Positions 35,398 to 44,497 of a stretch of DNA of 64,000 nt are shown here, one piece after another. Under the pieces are notes generated by a model that searched no databases, had not been told where the DNA came from, and worked only from the letters and a program-made list of their open reading frames with translations. Source of the stretch: an uncultured Lachnospiraceae bacterium (GTDB lineage Bacteria; Bacillota; Clostridia; Lachnospirales; Lachnospiraceae); contig CACZBZ010000003.1 of assembly GCA_902779505.1 (NCBI GenBank), forward strand, positions 62,001 to 126,000, in the 5' to 3' direction. The translations under genes were made by a program, and so were the position numbers. Numbering within the stretch: position 1 is the first letter of the stretch; each line of letters starts with the position of its first letter.

Positions 35398-35427
35398 AAG
35401 TGAAAACAGCTAGTTTTCCTTCATTCA

Positions 35428-35531
35428 ATGAGTCCTGTGACGGTTCCGACAGGACGGTAATATAAAACTAACCGGTGCGATGAGTCCTGTGACGGTTCTG
35501 ACAGGACGGTAATATAAAATTAACCGGAATG
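35428..35531 (+). repeat. Two 52-nt direct repeats (antitoxin units)
   Basis: Both copies begin ATGAGTCCTGTGACGGTT and contain GACAGGACGGTAATATAAAA followed by TAACCGG. They differ inside the hairpin loop (C/T), in the tract before AACC (C/T) and at the 3' end. A third copy is represented at most by ATGAAG. Confidence 0.95.
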
Positions 35532-35542
35532 AAGCACATTTC

Positions 35543-35568
35543 GAGGAGGACGTCCGTTCCTCCTCTTT
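35543..35568 (+). terminator. Leaky intrinsic terminator between antitoxin and toxin
   Basis: Stem GAGGAGGA / TCCTCCTC with loop CGTCCGT followed by the short T stretch TTTATT. In type III loci a terminator at this point sets the excess of antitoxin RNA over toxin mRNA. Confidence 0.75.
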
Positions 35569-35584
35569 ATTGAGGACATTTCAT

Positions 35585-36082
35585 ATGACACTTCCAGAAA
35601 ACGATTATCAGATTCTAAAACTATTACCATCTTTCTACGCTCAATATCCGAATCCACCGTATGTGGAATTAATGAAAAAAGAGTCCCGGCGCTATACATG
35701 TCTGTTGTTCCAGTCGCATTATGATTACTTCATCTGTATTCCTTTTCGATCCAATGTTAATCATCCATATGCATACCATTTCAGAAAATCAGCGCGATCC
35801 AGACATAGTCATTCAGCTCTTGATTACACAAAAATAGTAATTCTCAACAATACTCTTCACTTGGATAAGGTCCCCGGATACGTAGATAAAGATGAATACC
35901 TTGAGACCCTTCGAAATATCGAAAGAATAAAAGAAGAAGCGCTTGAATATGTTGAAACATACGTCAACCAGTCTAACGGCCAGTCAATAATCCATCCAAA
36001 AGAATTCACTCGTAGATATTCCAAATCCTCTCTTCAATACTTCCATAATGAATTAGGAATCTATAATAACCACCATGTTTAA
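35585..36082 (+). CDS. cptN: CptN-like type III toxin (ToxN/AbiQ-type endoribonuclease)
   Basis: A 165-residue basic, aromatic-rich protein. It fits the type III toxin family by position and by the segment FICIPFRSNV...AYHFRKSARSR...LDYTKIVIL (residues 45-92), which matches my memory of CptN proteins from gut Clostridia. Such toxins are endoribonucleases that cut the repeat transcript into units and are held inactive by the resulting pseudoknots. The ATG at 35585 has GAGGA 8 nt upstream; a TTG 5 codons earlier lies in the terminator trail and is less likely. It is preceded by the repeats and leaky terminator expected for this class. No terminator is obvious after it; dinB converges on it. Confidence 0.82.
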   Translation: MTLPENDYQILKLLPSFYAQYPNPPYVELMKKESRRYTCLLFQSHYDYFICIPFRSNVNHPYAYHFRKSARSRHSHSALDYTKIVILNNTLHLDKVPGYVDKDEYLETLRNIERIKEEALEYVETYVNQSNGQSIIHPKEFTRRYSKSSLQYFHNELGIYNNHHV

Positions 36083-36174
36083 AACAAGACGCTACCATAC
36101 TATAAAACTCTGACAGGTAGTTATTGTACTCATCCATTGTTATACTTTGCCCGCAATATGCGTAGTTGCTGTTT

Positions 36175-37449
36175 TTACAGCTGGCTCCCCTTCTTGATTA
36201 TGTCTTTACCAAACCTTTTTCTCAACTCATCCATAGATTCTTCGGCCTTCTCACGCTTCACAAGGAGTTCCTCTCCGGCATGCAGAGCAGTTATTTTCCC
36301 ATCGCCTGCGCCGGAACCTGCACTATACGCGTCGTCAGCCGTGCCGTCCTGCTCCTCAGTGATATCAAAGATAGTCATCTGATGATAATCGCTCTCCGTC
36401 ACTTTTGTGGCTCTCACCCCAAGCTGACGTATGGGCCTGTCTTCATGCCATATGGTCTTAAGGAGATCCATGGCTGTATTGCATATCTCCATGCCTCCGG
36501 ATATGGGATCATCCAGAGTCTTTTGCTTACTGATATGGGTAAAATCCGAATACCTTACAGACACCGATATACAATATGCCTTGACTCTGTCTTTTCTGAG
36601 TCTGGAGGCCAGGGATTCCGACAGATTAAGCAGAATCTCCCTTGCCGTCTCCATATCCTCGGTGTTCTCTGCCGTGGTCGTACTGTGGCCGTATCCCTTT
36701 CTTGTCATCTCTTCCCAGGATTCGGGTTCAATATCTTCTCCGTTAGCATAGCCCCAGAGGGCAAGACCGAATTTTCCGAAATTATTATCTATAACCTTCC
36801 TGTCAAAATGCGCCAGATCTCCTATGGTAAGTATGCCCAGGTTGCGCATGGCTTTGGTCATGCTCTTTCCCGCATACAACAGGTCAGATATGGGCAACGG
36901 CCACATCTTCTTTTCGATTTCATCGGGAAAAAGTGTATGCACCTTGTCGGGTTTTGAAAAGTCTCCGGCCATTTTTGCCAGCAAAAAGGAATCAGATACG
37001 CCGATATTGACGGTGAATCCGAGGCGTTCCTTAATCTCGTCCTTCAATTTGTAAGCGAATTCCACCATGTCTCCGTAGATGGATTCGTATCCGTCAAAAA
37101 CCACCCAGGCTTCATCTATACTGTACTGAATCACCTTCTCTGAGTAGTTTCTTAGAATTGCCATGAAGTCAGCGGAATATCTCCTGTATACGGAAAAATC
37201 GGAAGGCACAACAACAAGACCCGGACACTTTCTTCTGGCCGTAGCCACCGGTTCCGCAGTCTCTATTCCGTACTTCTTGGCGGGTGTTGATTTGGCCAGC
37301 ACAATGCCGCGCCTTGATTCCTCATCTCCACCCACTATTGACGGAACAAGCCTCAGATCTTCCTTCTCTCCCAGTTCTTTCAGTCTGTATACTGCCGACC
37401 AGGACAGAAAGGCACTATTCACATCCACATGAAAAATAATTCGTGCCAT
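36175..37449 (-). CDS. dinB: DNA polymerase IV (Y-family translesion polymerase)
   Basis: A 424-residue error-prone polymerase for lesion bypass. The metal-binding DVNSAFLSW is at residues 8-16 and the second catalytic motif YSIDEAWV near 108; the helix-hairpin-helix region lies near 185-215 (LGILTIGDLAHF), and the little-finger domain follows. The C-terminal region is low in conservation but ends with DELRKRFGKDIIKKG. GGAG lies 4 nt before the ATG. No LexA (SOS) box was recognised upstream. Confidence 0.95.
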   Translation of the reverse strand: MARIIFHVDVNSAFLSWSAVYRLKELGEKEDLRLVPSIVGGDEESRRGIVLAKSTPAKKYGIETAEPVATARRKCPGLVVVPSDFSVYRRYSADFMAILRNYSEKVIQYSIDEAWVVFDGYESIYGDMVEFAYKLKDEIKERLGFTVNIGVSDSFLLAKMAGDFSKPDKVHTLFPDEIEKKMWPLPISDLLYAGKSMTKAMRNLGILTIGDLAHFDRKVIDNNFGKFGLALWGYANGEDIEPESWEEMTRKGYGHSTTTAENTEDMETAREILLNLSESLASRLRKDRVKAYCISVSVRYSDFTHISKQKTLDDPISGGMEICNTAMDLLKTIWHEDRPIRQLGVRATKVTESDYHQMTIFDITEEQDGTADDAYSAGSGAGDGKITALHAGEELLVKREKAEESMDELRKRFGKDIIKKGSQL

Positions 37450-37491
37450 AAAACTCCATTAATAGCGTTCGCAAAAACTTTCATATAAAGT

Positions 37492-37527
37492 AAAAAAACC
37501 TGTGCACAGCTCAGGCCATGCACAGGT
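37492..37527 (-). terminator. Intrinsic terminator after the flavoprotein gene
   Basis: Stem ACCTGTGCA / TGCACAGGT (37498-37506 with 37519-37527); on the minus strand it is followed by a run of seven T. It lies just past the stop codon at 37533. Confidence 0.88.
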
Positions 37528-37532
37528 CATAA

Positions 37533-39083
37533 TTACTTACTTTCGTGATATTCAGTCTCGGTATTAACCGACCAGATGTTTTTCTTGTCAGTAATACCTG
37601 CCTTGATATTCTTAACAGTCTCGAAAGACGTGCACATCGAATGGTCAAGGTTGTTGTATCTGTGCTGTCCGTTACGTCCGACACAGAAGAGATTGTCTAT
37701 CTTGCTTAAGTATTCAACAAGATCATCCATTCTCGAATAGGTATCGAAATATGCGGGATACGCTTTCTTAACCTTCTCTTCATGATAATCCATAACATCG
37801 GAAGTGCTGTCTATAAGGCCCATCGTAACCATCTCATCAATGGCAAATTTGGCAAAATCATCTTCCGACATGTTCCACCATTCTTCACCTTCATAGCAGA
37901 AGTATTCAAGACCTACCCATACCGTATTCTCTATGTCTTTGATCATATAAGGCGACCAGTTGTTGTATATCTGGAAACGTCCCATCTGAACGCTCTTATC
38001 ATGTACATATACCCAGTTATCGGGAATAATGTTGGATATTGTCTTGATATTTGTCTTGTTCTTAAGCTTAAGCTTGGGAACCAGCACACCAAGTGTAATG
38101 TAATCCCTGTAAGGAAGGCCGGAAGCAATCTCTCTCATATCATCGGGAACATCATTCATTCCCTCAACAAGATCCTTCACAGGCATTGAAGATATAACAT
38201 AATCTCCTTCAAATACCTTCTCTCCTTCGGGAGTCTCAACCTTAACACCTGTAAGGTGATCGTTCTCGTCCTTGATTACACCTGTAACCTTGTGATGACG
38301 AAGAATCTTACCGCCTTTTTTCTCAATCTCCTCAGCTGTTACATCCCAGAGTTCCCCGGGACCGAGCTTGGGATATTTGAACTCCTCAATAAGAGAAGTC
38401 TCAACCTTACGGTTCTTCTTATGGAAAAGCTTTCCGAACATATCCTTAAGGATAGCTATAATGGAAAGACCCTTTACTCTCTGAGCGCCCCAGTCGGGTG
38501 CTATCTCGCTGGGATGTCTTCCCCACAGGTTCTCCGTATATCTTTCAAAAAACATTGAATAGAGCTTCTTACCGAACCTGTTGACATAGAAGTCTTCCAG
38601 CGAATTCTCTTTTCTCTTGTGGATGCATGATCCAAGATAAGAGAATCCTACCGCAATAGTGGTAAAAAAGCCCATATTGCGAATTGTCTCCCACTTAAGA
38701 GATATGGGATAATCAAAAAATCTCTGCTTAAAGAATATTCTCGATACTCTATGTCGCACAAGCATCGTGCGATCGTCCTTTTCGGGATCGGGACCTTCTT
38801 TTGCAAGAGGAACATCTATTCCGAGCTTTTTATAATCTGCCGCAGGAGAAGCCTGCAAAGGAAGCATACGGTTCCACCATTCGTTTACTTCATCAACCTT
38901 TGAGAAGAAACGATGGCCACCCATATCCATTCTGTTTCCCTTATAATTAACTGTTTTTGAGATACCTCCCATGTGTTCGCTCTCTTCAAAAACAGTAACT
39001 TCTATATCTTCGCATTTGTCGAGCAGCTCATAGGCTGCAGTGAGTCCTGCCGGACCTGCTCCGATAACTAACGCCTTCTTCAT
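37533..39083 (-). CDS. FAD/NAD(P)-binding amine-oxidase-like oxidoreductase
   Basis: A 516-residue flavoprotein. The N-terminal Rossmann motif is [15 protein letters not shown] (residues 6-20), followed by an acidic ribose-binding FEESEHMGG and the GGHRFFSK motif near 58; the C-terminus has [15 protein letters not shown], the amine-oxidase/UDP-galactopyranose-mutase-like FAD signature. Members of this group are often found with surface polysaccharide genes but their substrate is unknown. Start chosen at the ATG of [10 protein letters not shown], as the frame's earlier ATG adds 16 residues ahead of the Rossmann fold. Monocistronic, with its own terminator. Confidence 0.85.
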   Translation of the reverse strand: MKKALVIGAGPAGLTAAYELLDKCEDIEVTVFEESEHMGGISKTVNYKGNRMDMGGHRFFSKVDEVNEWWNRMLPLQASPAADYKKLGIDVPLAKEGPDPEKDDRTMLVRHRVSRIFFKQRFFDYPISLKWETIRNMGFFTTIAVGFSYLGSCIHKRKENSLEDFYVNRFGKKLYSMFFERYTENLWGRHPSEIAPDWGAQRVKGLSIIAILKDMFGKLFHKKNRKVETSLIEEFKYPKLGPGELWDVTAEEIEKKGGKILRHHKVTGVIKDENDHLTGVKVETPEGEKVFEGDYVISSMPVKDLVEGMNDVPDDMREIASGLPYRDYITLGVLVPKLKLKNKTNIKTISNIIPDNWVYVHDKSVQMGRFQIYNNWSPYMIKDIENTVWVGLEYFCYEGEEWWNMSEDDFAKFAIDEMVTMGLIDSTSDVMDYHEEKVKKAYPAYFDTYSRMDDLVEYLSKIDNLFCVGRNGQHRYNNLDHSMCTSFETVKNIKAGITDKKNIWSVNTETEYHESK

Positions 39084-39169
39084 CTGACAGATTATCCTTT
39101 TCCTGTAATTTGCTATTTCAACGCATAGCACAGTTATGATTATAACACGGATTAATGCCCCTTATCAAC

Positions 39170-40228
39170 TTAGACACTAAGCTTCATATCGCCGTCTTTG
39201 ATAAGACCTTTCTTTCTCATAATGAGTGCTATAACGAAGCTTAAGGCTGCGGGTGCAACAAAATGCATAAGAATGATCTCGGCTAAAACCACACCGGGAG
39301 CAGTTCCTTCGCCTACCATTGTTTCAAATGCATTAATCTGGCCTACAAGACCTGATGTACCCATACCTGCTCCTGTTGCATTATTGGTCATCTTGAATAC
39401 CATTGTTGATATAGGACCCAGGATTGCGCTGGTGATTATTGCGGGAAGCCAGATAATAGGCTTCTTCATAATGTTACCGATCTGTATCATACTTGTTCCC
39501 AGTCCCTGTGCAAAAAGACCGTTTACCTTGTTGTCCTTATATGATGCAACAGCAAAGCCTACCATGTTTGCACAACAGCCTACGGTAGCTGCTCCTGCTG
39601 CTATTCCGGAAAGACCGAGAATAACTGATATAGCTGCCGAACTGATTGGCAGAGTAAGGATTATACCCATAAGAACGGATACAACAATTCCCATTACAAA
39701 AGGTGCCTGCTCTGTACCCCAGTTGATGATACCACCGAGCCATGCCATGAATGTGGAAATCGGAGGTCCGAGGATAAGTCCTACAGTACTTCCCGAAAGA
39801 ATACATGCCAAAGGTGTAACAAGAATATCCACGGGAGTCTTACCTGATACAAGTCTTCCGATATATACCGCTGTAATTGCAGCAACAAATGCTCCCAGAG
39901 GCTCTCCGGGACCTGCATAATTGATAACGCCTTCTACAAATACGGTTCCTGCAATAAGCTTGGAAGCAAAAGCACCTACCATACCTGCAACACCAGCAGA
40001 TACTGCTGTAAGTGGAGTTGCCTTAAGCTTTCCGGCACATCCCACACCTATACCGAAACCGGTAACCGAACTTGCAACTTTTCCGATAAGAACCAGATAT
40101 GTTCCTATCATTCCGGGTATGTAATTACCTATCTGAGCTACGATAGTTCCCACGATAAGTGTGGCGAACAAGCCACTGGCCATACCTCCAAGACCATCAA
40201 TAAAGATCTCATGCAACACTTTTTTCAT
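39170..40228 (-). CDS. PTS EIIC-like membrane transporter
   Basis: A 352-residue, glycine- and alanine-rich polytopic membrane protein of the putative PTS EIIC type (PF13303-like): GLGGMASGLFATLIVGTI near residue 10, repeated hydrophobic segments and GIGVGCAGKLKATPL near 54. No EIIA or EIIB partner lies next to it, so the phosphotransfer role is doubtful; homologues may transport without phosphorylation. The ATG at 40228 has GGAGG 6 nt upstream. The leader contains two hairpins. Confidence 0.85.
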   Translation of the reverse strand: MKKVLHEIFIDGLGGMASGLFATLIVGTIVAQIGNYIPGMIGTYLVLIGKVASSVTGFGIGVGCAGKLKATPLTAVSAGVAGMVGAFASKLIAGTVFVEGVINYAGPGEPLGAFVAAITAVYIGRLVSGKTPVDILVTPLACILSGSTVGLILGPPISTFMAWLGGIINWGTEQAPFVMGIVVSVLMGIILTLPISSAAISVILGLSGIAAGAATVGCCANMVGFAVASYKDNKVNGLFAQGLGTSMIQIGNIMKKPIIWLPAIITSAILGPISTMVFKMTNNATGAGMGTSGLVGQINAFETMVGEGTAPGVVLAEIILMHFVAPAALSFVIALIMRKKGLIKDGDMKLSV

Positions 40229-40265
40229 AATTTTCCTCCATATTACGAGCATTATATGTGAGCAC

Positions 40266-40321
40266 CGCAAGACGAATATCAGATTCGCCTTGCGATACTG
40301 CGATTTGGCCCGTTCAAATCG
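40266..40321. other. Two tandem hairpins between the SGNH lipoprotein and PTS-like genes
   Basis: 40266-40294 forms CGCAAG-CGAAT / ATTCG-CTTGCG with one mismatch; 40301-40321 forms CGATTTG / CAAATCG. Neither is followed by a T run. They could end the SGNH transcript or act in the leader of the PTS-like gene. Confidence 0.5.
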
Positions 40322-40334
40322 CTAAATAGAAGCT

Positions 40335-41369
40335 CTATAGGCTTCCGATTATCATGTTAAATATTCTGACGCTGTCGGATCCATTAAAATGAATACCGTC
40401 CGTCAGATGATAGCCCGTACTTACAAGTGCAGAGTGAGTATCGATCCATTTAACACCCACAAGTCCCGAAGAAACATAATTGTTGAAGTTTACAACAAGT
40501 TCTTCATTGACCCAAGGATTCTCAGTTACGGGATTAACCGAAACATAATAAGTCTTTGCACCTCTTGCTGCCCATTCCGCCGCCTTCTGGTTAATCATGG
40601 CCACATACTTGGGTGCGTTACCCACATCATTTACACCCAGGCAGATTACCACCTTGGTTCCCTTACCAATAACAGTTTCGGCTCTGGGAATCGCATTAGA
40701 TACCATCCAGTCGTAACCCTTGGAATTCTCACATATCCATGTAACACCGCCGCCGCCTGTTGCAGCCTGCATCATTACACAACGTGAATCTCCTATCATA
40801 ACAACTCCCGATGCCTGTGCCGGTGTTGCTACCGCATTGGCTGTATCTGCAGCCGGAGTTGCAGCAGCTTCGGCCTGTATTGCAGCAGTTGCAGCCTCTG
40901 CCAGGGCAGTCTTCTCGGCTTCTCTTCTTGCCAGTTCTTCTTCGCTTACTTTTTCTTCAGCATAATAACTTGCTTTTGAGAATACCACTTCATCATTGTA
41001 GAGGAATCTGTACCAGCCGTTATCTGTTTCTCCGTCAACGACTGCCTCCTCGTTGATATTGAAGGTTGTTACCACGTCATAGTCAGTTCCGGGGCCTTTT
41101 CTTACATTGACCTCTTTCTGAGCATACATGGTCTTGGAAGGAGATATCTCGCTTACTTCATAGCTTTCCGTCTCTTCTTCCGCCTCTGTCTCTGTCTCCG
41201 TAACAGTCTCTTCTTCAGTCTCGCTTACGGTTTCACTTACAGTCTCTTCGACTTCCGATGTAGTCTCTTCAACTGTTGTTTCGGGCGCCTGAGCTTTCTC
41301 TCCACAACCTGCAAGCAGGGTCAATGACAACGTGAAGGCAAGCAGAGTCCCAATGATTCTCTTTTTCAT
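40335..41369 (-). CDS. SGNH/GDSL-like lipoprotein with SH3 domain
   Basis: A 344-residue lipoprotein: signal peptide with lipobox LLAGC (cysteine at about residue 22), a Thr/Glu-rich spacer, a bacterial SH3 domain (about 82-140, VNVRKGPGTDYDVV), an Ala-rich helix, then an SGNH hydrolase domain with MIGDSR near 190 and LTDGIHF near 325 as the Ser and Asp/His blocks. Likely acts on a cell-wall or polysaccharide substituent, for example deacetylation. It follows an acyltransferase gene by 2 nt, so an acyl-transfer/acyl-removal partnership is plausible. Confidence 0.85.
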   Translation of the reverse strand: MKKRIIGTLLAFTLSLTLLAGCGEKAQAPETTVEETTSEVEETVSETVSETEEETVTETETEAEEETESYEVSEISPSKTMYAQKEVNVRKGPGTDYDVVTTFNINEEAVVDGETDNGWYRFLYNDEVVFSKASYYAEEKVSEEELARREAEKTALAEAATAAIQAEAAATPAADTANAVATPAQASGVVMIGDSRCVMMQAATGGGGVTWICENSKGYDWMVSNAIPRAETVIGKGTKVVICLGVNDVGNAPKYVAMINQKAAEWAARGAKTYYVSVNPVTENPWVNEELVVNFNNYVSSGLVGVKWIDTHSALVSTGYHLTDGIHFNGSDSVRIFNMIIGSL

Positions 41370-41371
41370 AA

Positions 41372-42316
41372 TTACCTCTTTTTCACAAATAAACTATAGA
41401 TTTTGTTATATATGATTCCAATCAGCATGGCTGCCGCAATGGATATAAGTCCCACAATAACCGTAGATTTAAAATAGGACATCTCGTCGAATTTAAACGT
41501 AAGTGCCCAGAAAAGTGTCTGGTGCAACAGATATATATACATGGACTGACTGCCCACAGCCGGCAGCACCCAACCGATATTCGGAGTAAGATAACACAGC
41601 CCGCAAATAAGCAGAGTGAAAAATATCTCAGATACCAGTTCCCATATAAAAGCACTGTTATCGGTCATGCCATATGAATCAATCATCATCTTGGTGCATA
41701 TGATGAAGCAAACAAGAGACAGCAGAATCACAGCGGTATGAATAAGCTTGTTTTTCATCTTATCCGGCCATTTCTTTTCAATGGTGGCAGCATAGATACC
41801 TATGAGAAACGCCGAATTGGACAGTTCCCAAAAATCCGCCCTTCCTATGTTGAACATAATCACCGTAGCCGCTATAACGGCAACAGTCATTAAAGGAAGC
41901 CTTAACACCTCTTTAAGCTTCCATATGATCATAAAGAATATATAGAATATGAAGAGTATATTCATATACCAATAGTCATATCCCGTGAAGAACTTGAACC
42001 ATCCGCTCGCATCTATATCCGAAAAACCATCGATATAGATATTGATTCCTGTAACAATAAGCAGATAAGGAACATATATACTGAATATTCTTCGAAGAAC
42101 AAAAGACAGGGTAATACCCTTCTTCTCTGCGGATTTTGTGAGCCCGTATCCGGATAAAAGGAAGAATATATCCACTCCGTAAGGACCAAATGTGGATATA
42201 ATATCGTGAACCGCCTGATGAACAGGCTCCACGTACATCCATCCCGCATAATGACTAGCTATAACGATTAGAATGGCGATGCCTCGCCAAAGATTGGATA
42301 CTCTTTTACTTATCAT
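41372..42316 (-). CDS. Acyltransferase family 3 membrane protein
   Basis: A 314-residue protein with about ten membrane segments of the OafA/acyltransferase-3 type. The conserved N-terminal WRGIAILIVIASHY (residues 10-23) includes the functional histidine; FFLLSGYGL near 51 is the second signature. It transfers acetyl or other short acyl groups from the cytoplasm to a surface glycan. It begins 2 nt after the stop codon of the 700-residue membrane protein gene and ends 2 nt before the SGNH lipoprotein gene, giving a tight three-gene operon. Confidence 0.9.
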   Translation of the reverse strand: MISKRVSNLWRGIAILIVIASHYAGWMYVEPVHQAVHDIISTFGPYGVDIFFLLSGYGLTKSAEKKGITLSFVLRRIFSIYVPYLLIVTGINIYIDGFSDIDASGWFKFFTGYDYWYMNILFIFYIFFMIIWKLKEVLRLPLMTVAVIAATVIMFNIGRADFWELSNSAFLIGIYAATIEKKWPDKMKNKLIHTAVILLSLVCFIICTKMMIDSYGMTDNSAFIWELVSEIFFTLLICGLCYLTPNIGWVLPAVGSQSMYIYLLHQTLFWALTFKFDEMSYFKSTVIVGLISIAAAMLIGIIYNKIYSLFVKKR

Positions 42317-42318
42317 AA

Positions 42319-44421
42319 TTAAAAACTAAAATAACTCCTAATCAATTCATAGGTATATACGCTGTCATCCTTCAGTGTAGGCGCCCCCGCCGGTCCGGTC
42401 AGTACCATAAGACTGTAGAAAAGACCGATTATAATGCCAACTGCAAAAAGTCTGCAGGCGAGATTGGCCCGAGTTGTATTCTCGGCAACAGATATGGTCT
42501 CTTTAGCTGAAACAGAATCCACAATCTTTGAATTCCTATTATATCCAAGCATATAGGCCCATATGATCAGGGCAGCAATGATTACTCCCGGCACCATATC
42601 GCATGTATATCTGTATATAATTCCCGCACCGTTAACGTCAAATCCCGCAATCACAAAAGATGCAGCCAACATAATAAGATATGCCACCCTGCTTCTCAGA
42701 TCCATCTTCTTAAAGAATCCTAATAGCGGTGCAAATACGCTGAGACATATAAGATTGGTGGCAAATATACCTCCGTAGAGGAATTCCACGATATTTCTTC
42801 CCATATAGGAAGATGTAACGATTGCCGACTCGATATAGGGGAAGTCAGATGTCAGAACCGGAGGCTGGAAATAGAAAGAAAACAGTCCCCTTAAAAGACG
42901 ATTTAAGTTAAATCCTCTGTGGTTCATATCATTGGTTGTAAGGCTGTATCCCGCACCGAATTCCAATATATTTCCGAATCTCGCATAGTTATACCAACAT
43001 ACCAGAGCCGCTATAAGGGCATATGGTATGCACACTGACAGAATCTCCGCAATCTTCGCCTTCGTTTCCCCGTCAGTTTTGTCTTTATCCGGCATAAAGA
43101 AGATCGGAATCGCAATAAAGGAATACAATCCCATCTGAGGTCTGCATCCGAATACCATGGCCATAGACAGACTTCCGACAATAAGTCCTACTATCCTCTG
43201 CCATTTCTTATCACTGTTAACAGCAAAAAGCCAAAGTCCGATACCCAACCAAGTGAAGGCTGTCGCCGCCATTACAGGTATATTGTAAAGATCTGCTCTC
43301 GAGATCATATATACGTTATTTGAAAAGAGGCACACAACTATGCTGCTTATAATATATACAGGAAAAGGAATATAGATATCTCTTCTTTCCCTCAGTCTCT
43401 TTCTGAACTGTCCAAGACAAACAAATACACCGATTACAAGCAGCGAATACAATACAAACATCGCATTGTAATTGGTCAGATCATGCCCCGTAAGACGATA
43501 GTAAGGATAATAGAGCAACAATTCCGGTATGATACCAAAATATACATAGTAATTGCCGTCATAATAGGCATAATCCATGTAGTAAGGTACACCTTCCGCA
43601 GCCAGCGAAATGGTGTCATAGGGATTCTCTGCATTTTTCAGTCCCGGATCGGCATCCAAGCCTTCAAGGACCACTGTACCATTGTTAAGAGCATATGCCA
43701 GTTCCTGATACTGTCTGTGATGAGGCCAGGGACATTCAACAATCATTTCGTTACATCTGCTGAGCCACCTGCCGGCGATGATAAGCAATACCATCGTCAC
43801 CGCAAGCACAAGGCTTCTAAATATATCTGCTTTATTGTTCTTATCGCCTGAAAAATCATCCGCCCCTGAGATTTTTTCCGTAGCATATGTCCAGCCATAA
43901 GAAAGCAAACACAGTAATGCCAGAACCGCAAGCATTCTAAGGGGCTTAATATCAAAAGGTCTGTGTGCATTTACTGTTATATCTTTTACAACGGCTTTTG
44001 CTCCCAGAGGAACCCTAATTACAAAAGACAAAGTATTTACTTTATCATAAGGATATATATTGATATATTCCGTCGAAGTAACAGAGGGAACTATTCTTAC
44101 CGCAGGAGTATCATAAGAATACTTGTTACCCTCGTCGGTAATCGAAATCTCCGCTTCCGCATAATCACATTCTTCTATATCCATATTGATATAGACGTTC
44201 TTTACATTCTCCCCAATCTCATATACAGCGCTCCTGTATACACCTTCACTGTCGCTGCACTCTTCTGCAGAAGCCATGAGATTCACAGGTTTAAGAAAAG
44301 CAGACTTAAGACTTGAAAAATTGAACACCAGAAGCTCAAGCAGGATTGTTATCCCGCACAGTATACCTAAGGAGATTATCCTTTTTCTGTTCTTTTTCGC
44401 GTATTCTCTCAATTGTATCAT
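42319..44421 (-). CDS. Large multi-pass membrane protein, GT-C-like
   Basis: A 700-residue protein: one N-terminal membrane segment (about 15-35), an extracytoplasmic beta-rich domain (about 40-155), then about eleven further membrane segments. The loop after the third segment holds PWPHHRQYQELAYAL near residue 232, where GT-C enzymes have acidic and basic catalytic residues. I cannot assign a family with certainty; a polyprenyl-phosphate-sugar-dependent glycosyltransferase is the likeliest guess. First gene of the unit with the acyltransferase and SGNH lipoprotein. Confidence 0.6.
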   Translation of the reverse strand: MIQLREYAKKNRKRIISLGILCGITILLELLVFNFSSLKSAFLKPVNLMASAEECSDSEGVYRSAVYEIGENVKNVYINMDIEECDYAEAEISITDEGNKYSYDTPAVRIVPSVTSTEYINIYPYDKVNTLSFVIRVPLGAKAVVKDITVNAHRPFDIKPLRMLAVLALLCLLSYGWTYATEKISGADDFSGDKNNKADIFRSLVLAVTMVLLIIAGRWLSRCNEMIVECPWPHHRQYQELAYALNNGTVVLEGLDADPGLKNAENPYDTISLAAEGVPYYMDYAYYDGNYYVYFGIIPELLLYYPYYRLTGHDLTNYNAMFVLYSLLVIGVFVCLGQFRKRLRERRDIYIPFPVYIISSIVVCLFSNNVYMISRADLYNIPVMAATAFTWLGIGLWLFAVNSDKKWQRIVGLIVGSLSMAMVFGCRPQMGLYSFIAIPIFFMPDKDKTDGETKAKIAEILSVCIPYALIAALVCWYNYARFGNILEFGAGYSLTTNDMNHRGFNLNRLLRGLFSFYFQPPVLTSDFPYIESAIVTSSYMGRNIVEFLYGGIFATNLICLSVFAPLLGFFKKMDLRSRVAYLIMLAASFVIAGFDVNGAGIIYRYTCDMVPGVIIAALIIWAYMLGYNRNSKIVDSVSAKETISVAENTTRANLACRLFAVGIIIGLFYSLMVLTGPAGAPTLKDDSVYTYELIRSYFSF

Positions 44422-44439
44422 GCGTTATTCCATATTGCA

Positions 44440-44470
44440 AGAAATCCAAGCAGCCATGAGCCGCTTGGAT
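44440..44470 (-). terminator. Weak terminator-like hairpin after the broken radical SAM gene
   Basis: ATCCAAGC (44444-44451) pairs with GCTTGGAT (44463-44470); only a short T-rich stretch follows on the minus strand. Confidence 0.5.
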
Positions 44471-44497
44471 ACCCCTACCTACTGATTATCTGATTTT

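Larger units (their letters stand above)
35403..35568 (+). ncRNA. cptI: CptI-like antitoxin RNA of a type III toxin-antitoxin system
   Basis: Two tandem 52-nt repeats (35428-35479, 35480-35531) differ at few positions. Each can form a hairpin GTCCTGT / ACAGGAC, whose loop contains CGGTT; this CGGTT can pair with AACCG 25 nt further on (35441-35445 with 35470-35474; 35493-35497 with 35522-35526). That gives an H-type pseudoknot per repeat, the architecture of type III antitoxins. Complementary arms CTTCATTC (35419-35426) and GAATGAAG (35527-35534) bracket the array, and a small hairpin GAAAAC/GTTTTC precedes it. Ends are estimated from the -10 box and the terminator. Confidence 0.82.

Noticed and set aside
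35428..35531. Hammerhead ribozyme in tandem
   Set aside because: ATGAGTCC...GGACGG superficially resembles the hammerhead core (CTGATGAG...CGAAA), but the CTGATGA and GAAA cores are not present, whereas the loop-tail pseudoknot and the downstream toxin gene fit a type III antitoxin.
35428..35531. CRISPR mini-array
   Set aside because: The two units are adjacent near-identical copies without unique spacers, and no cas gene is present.
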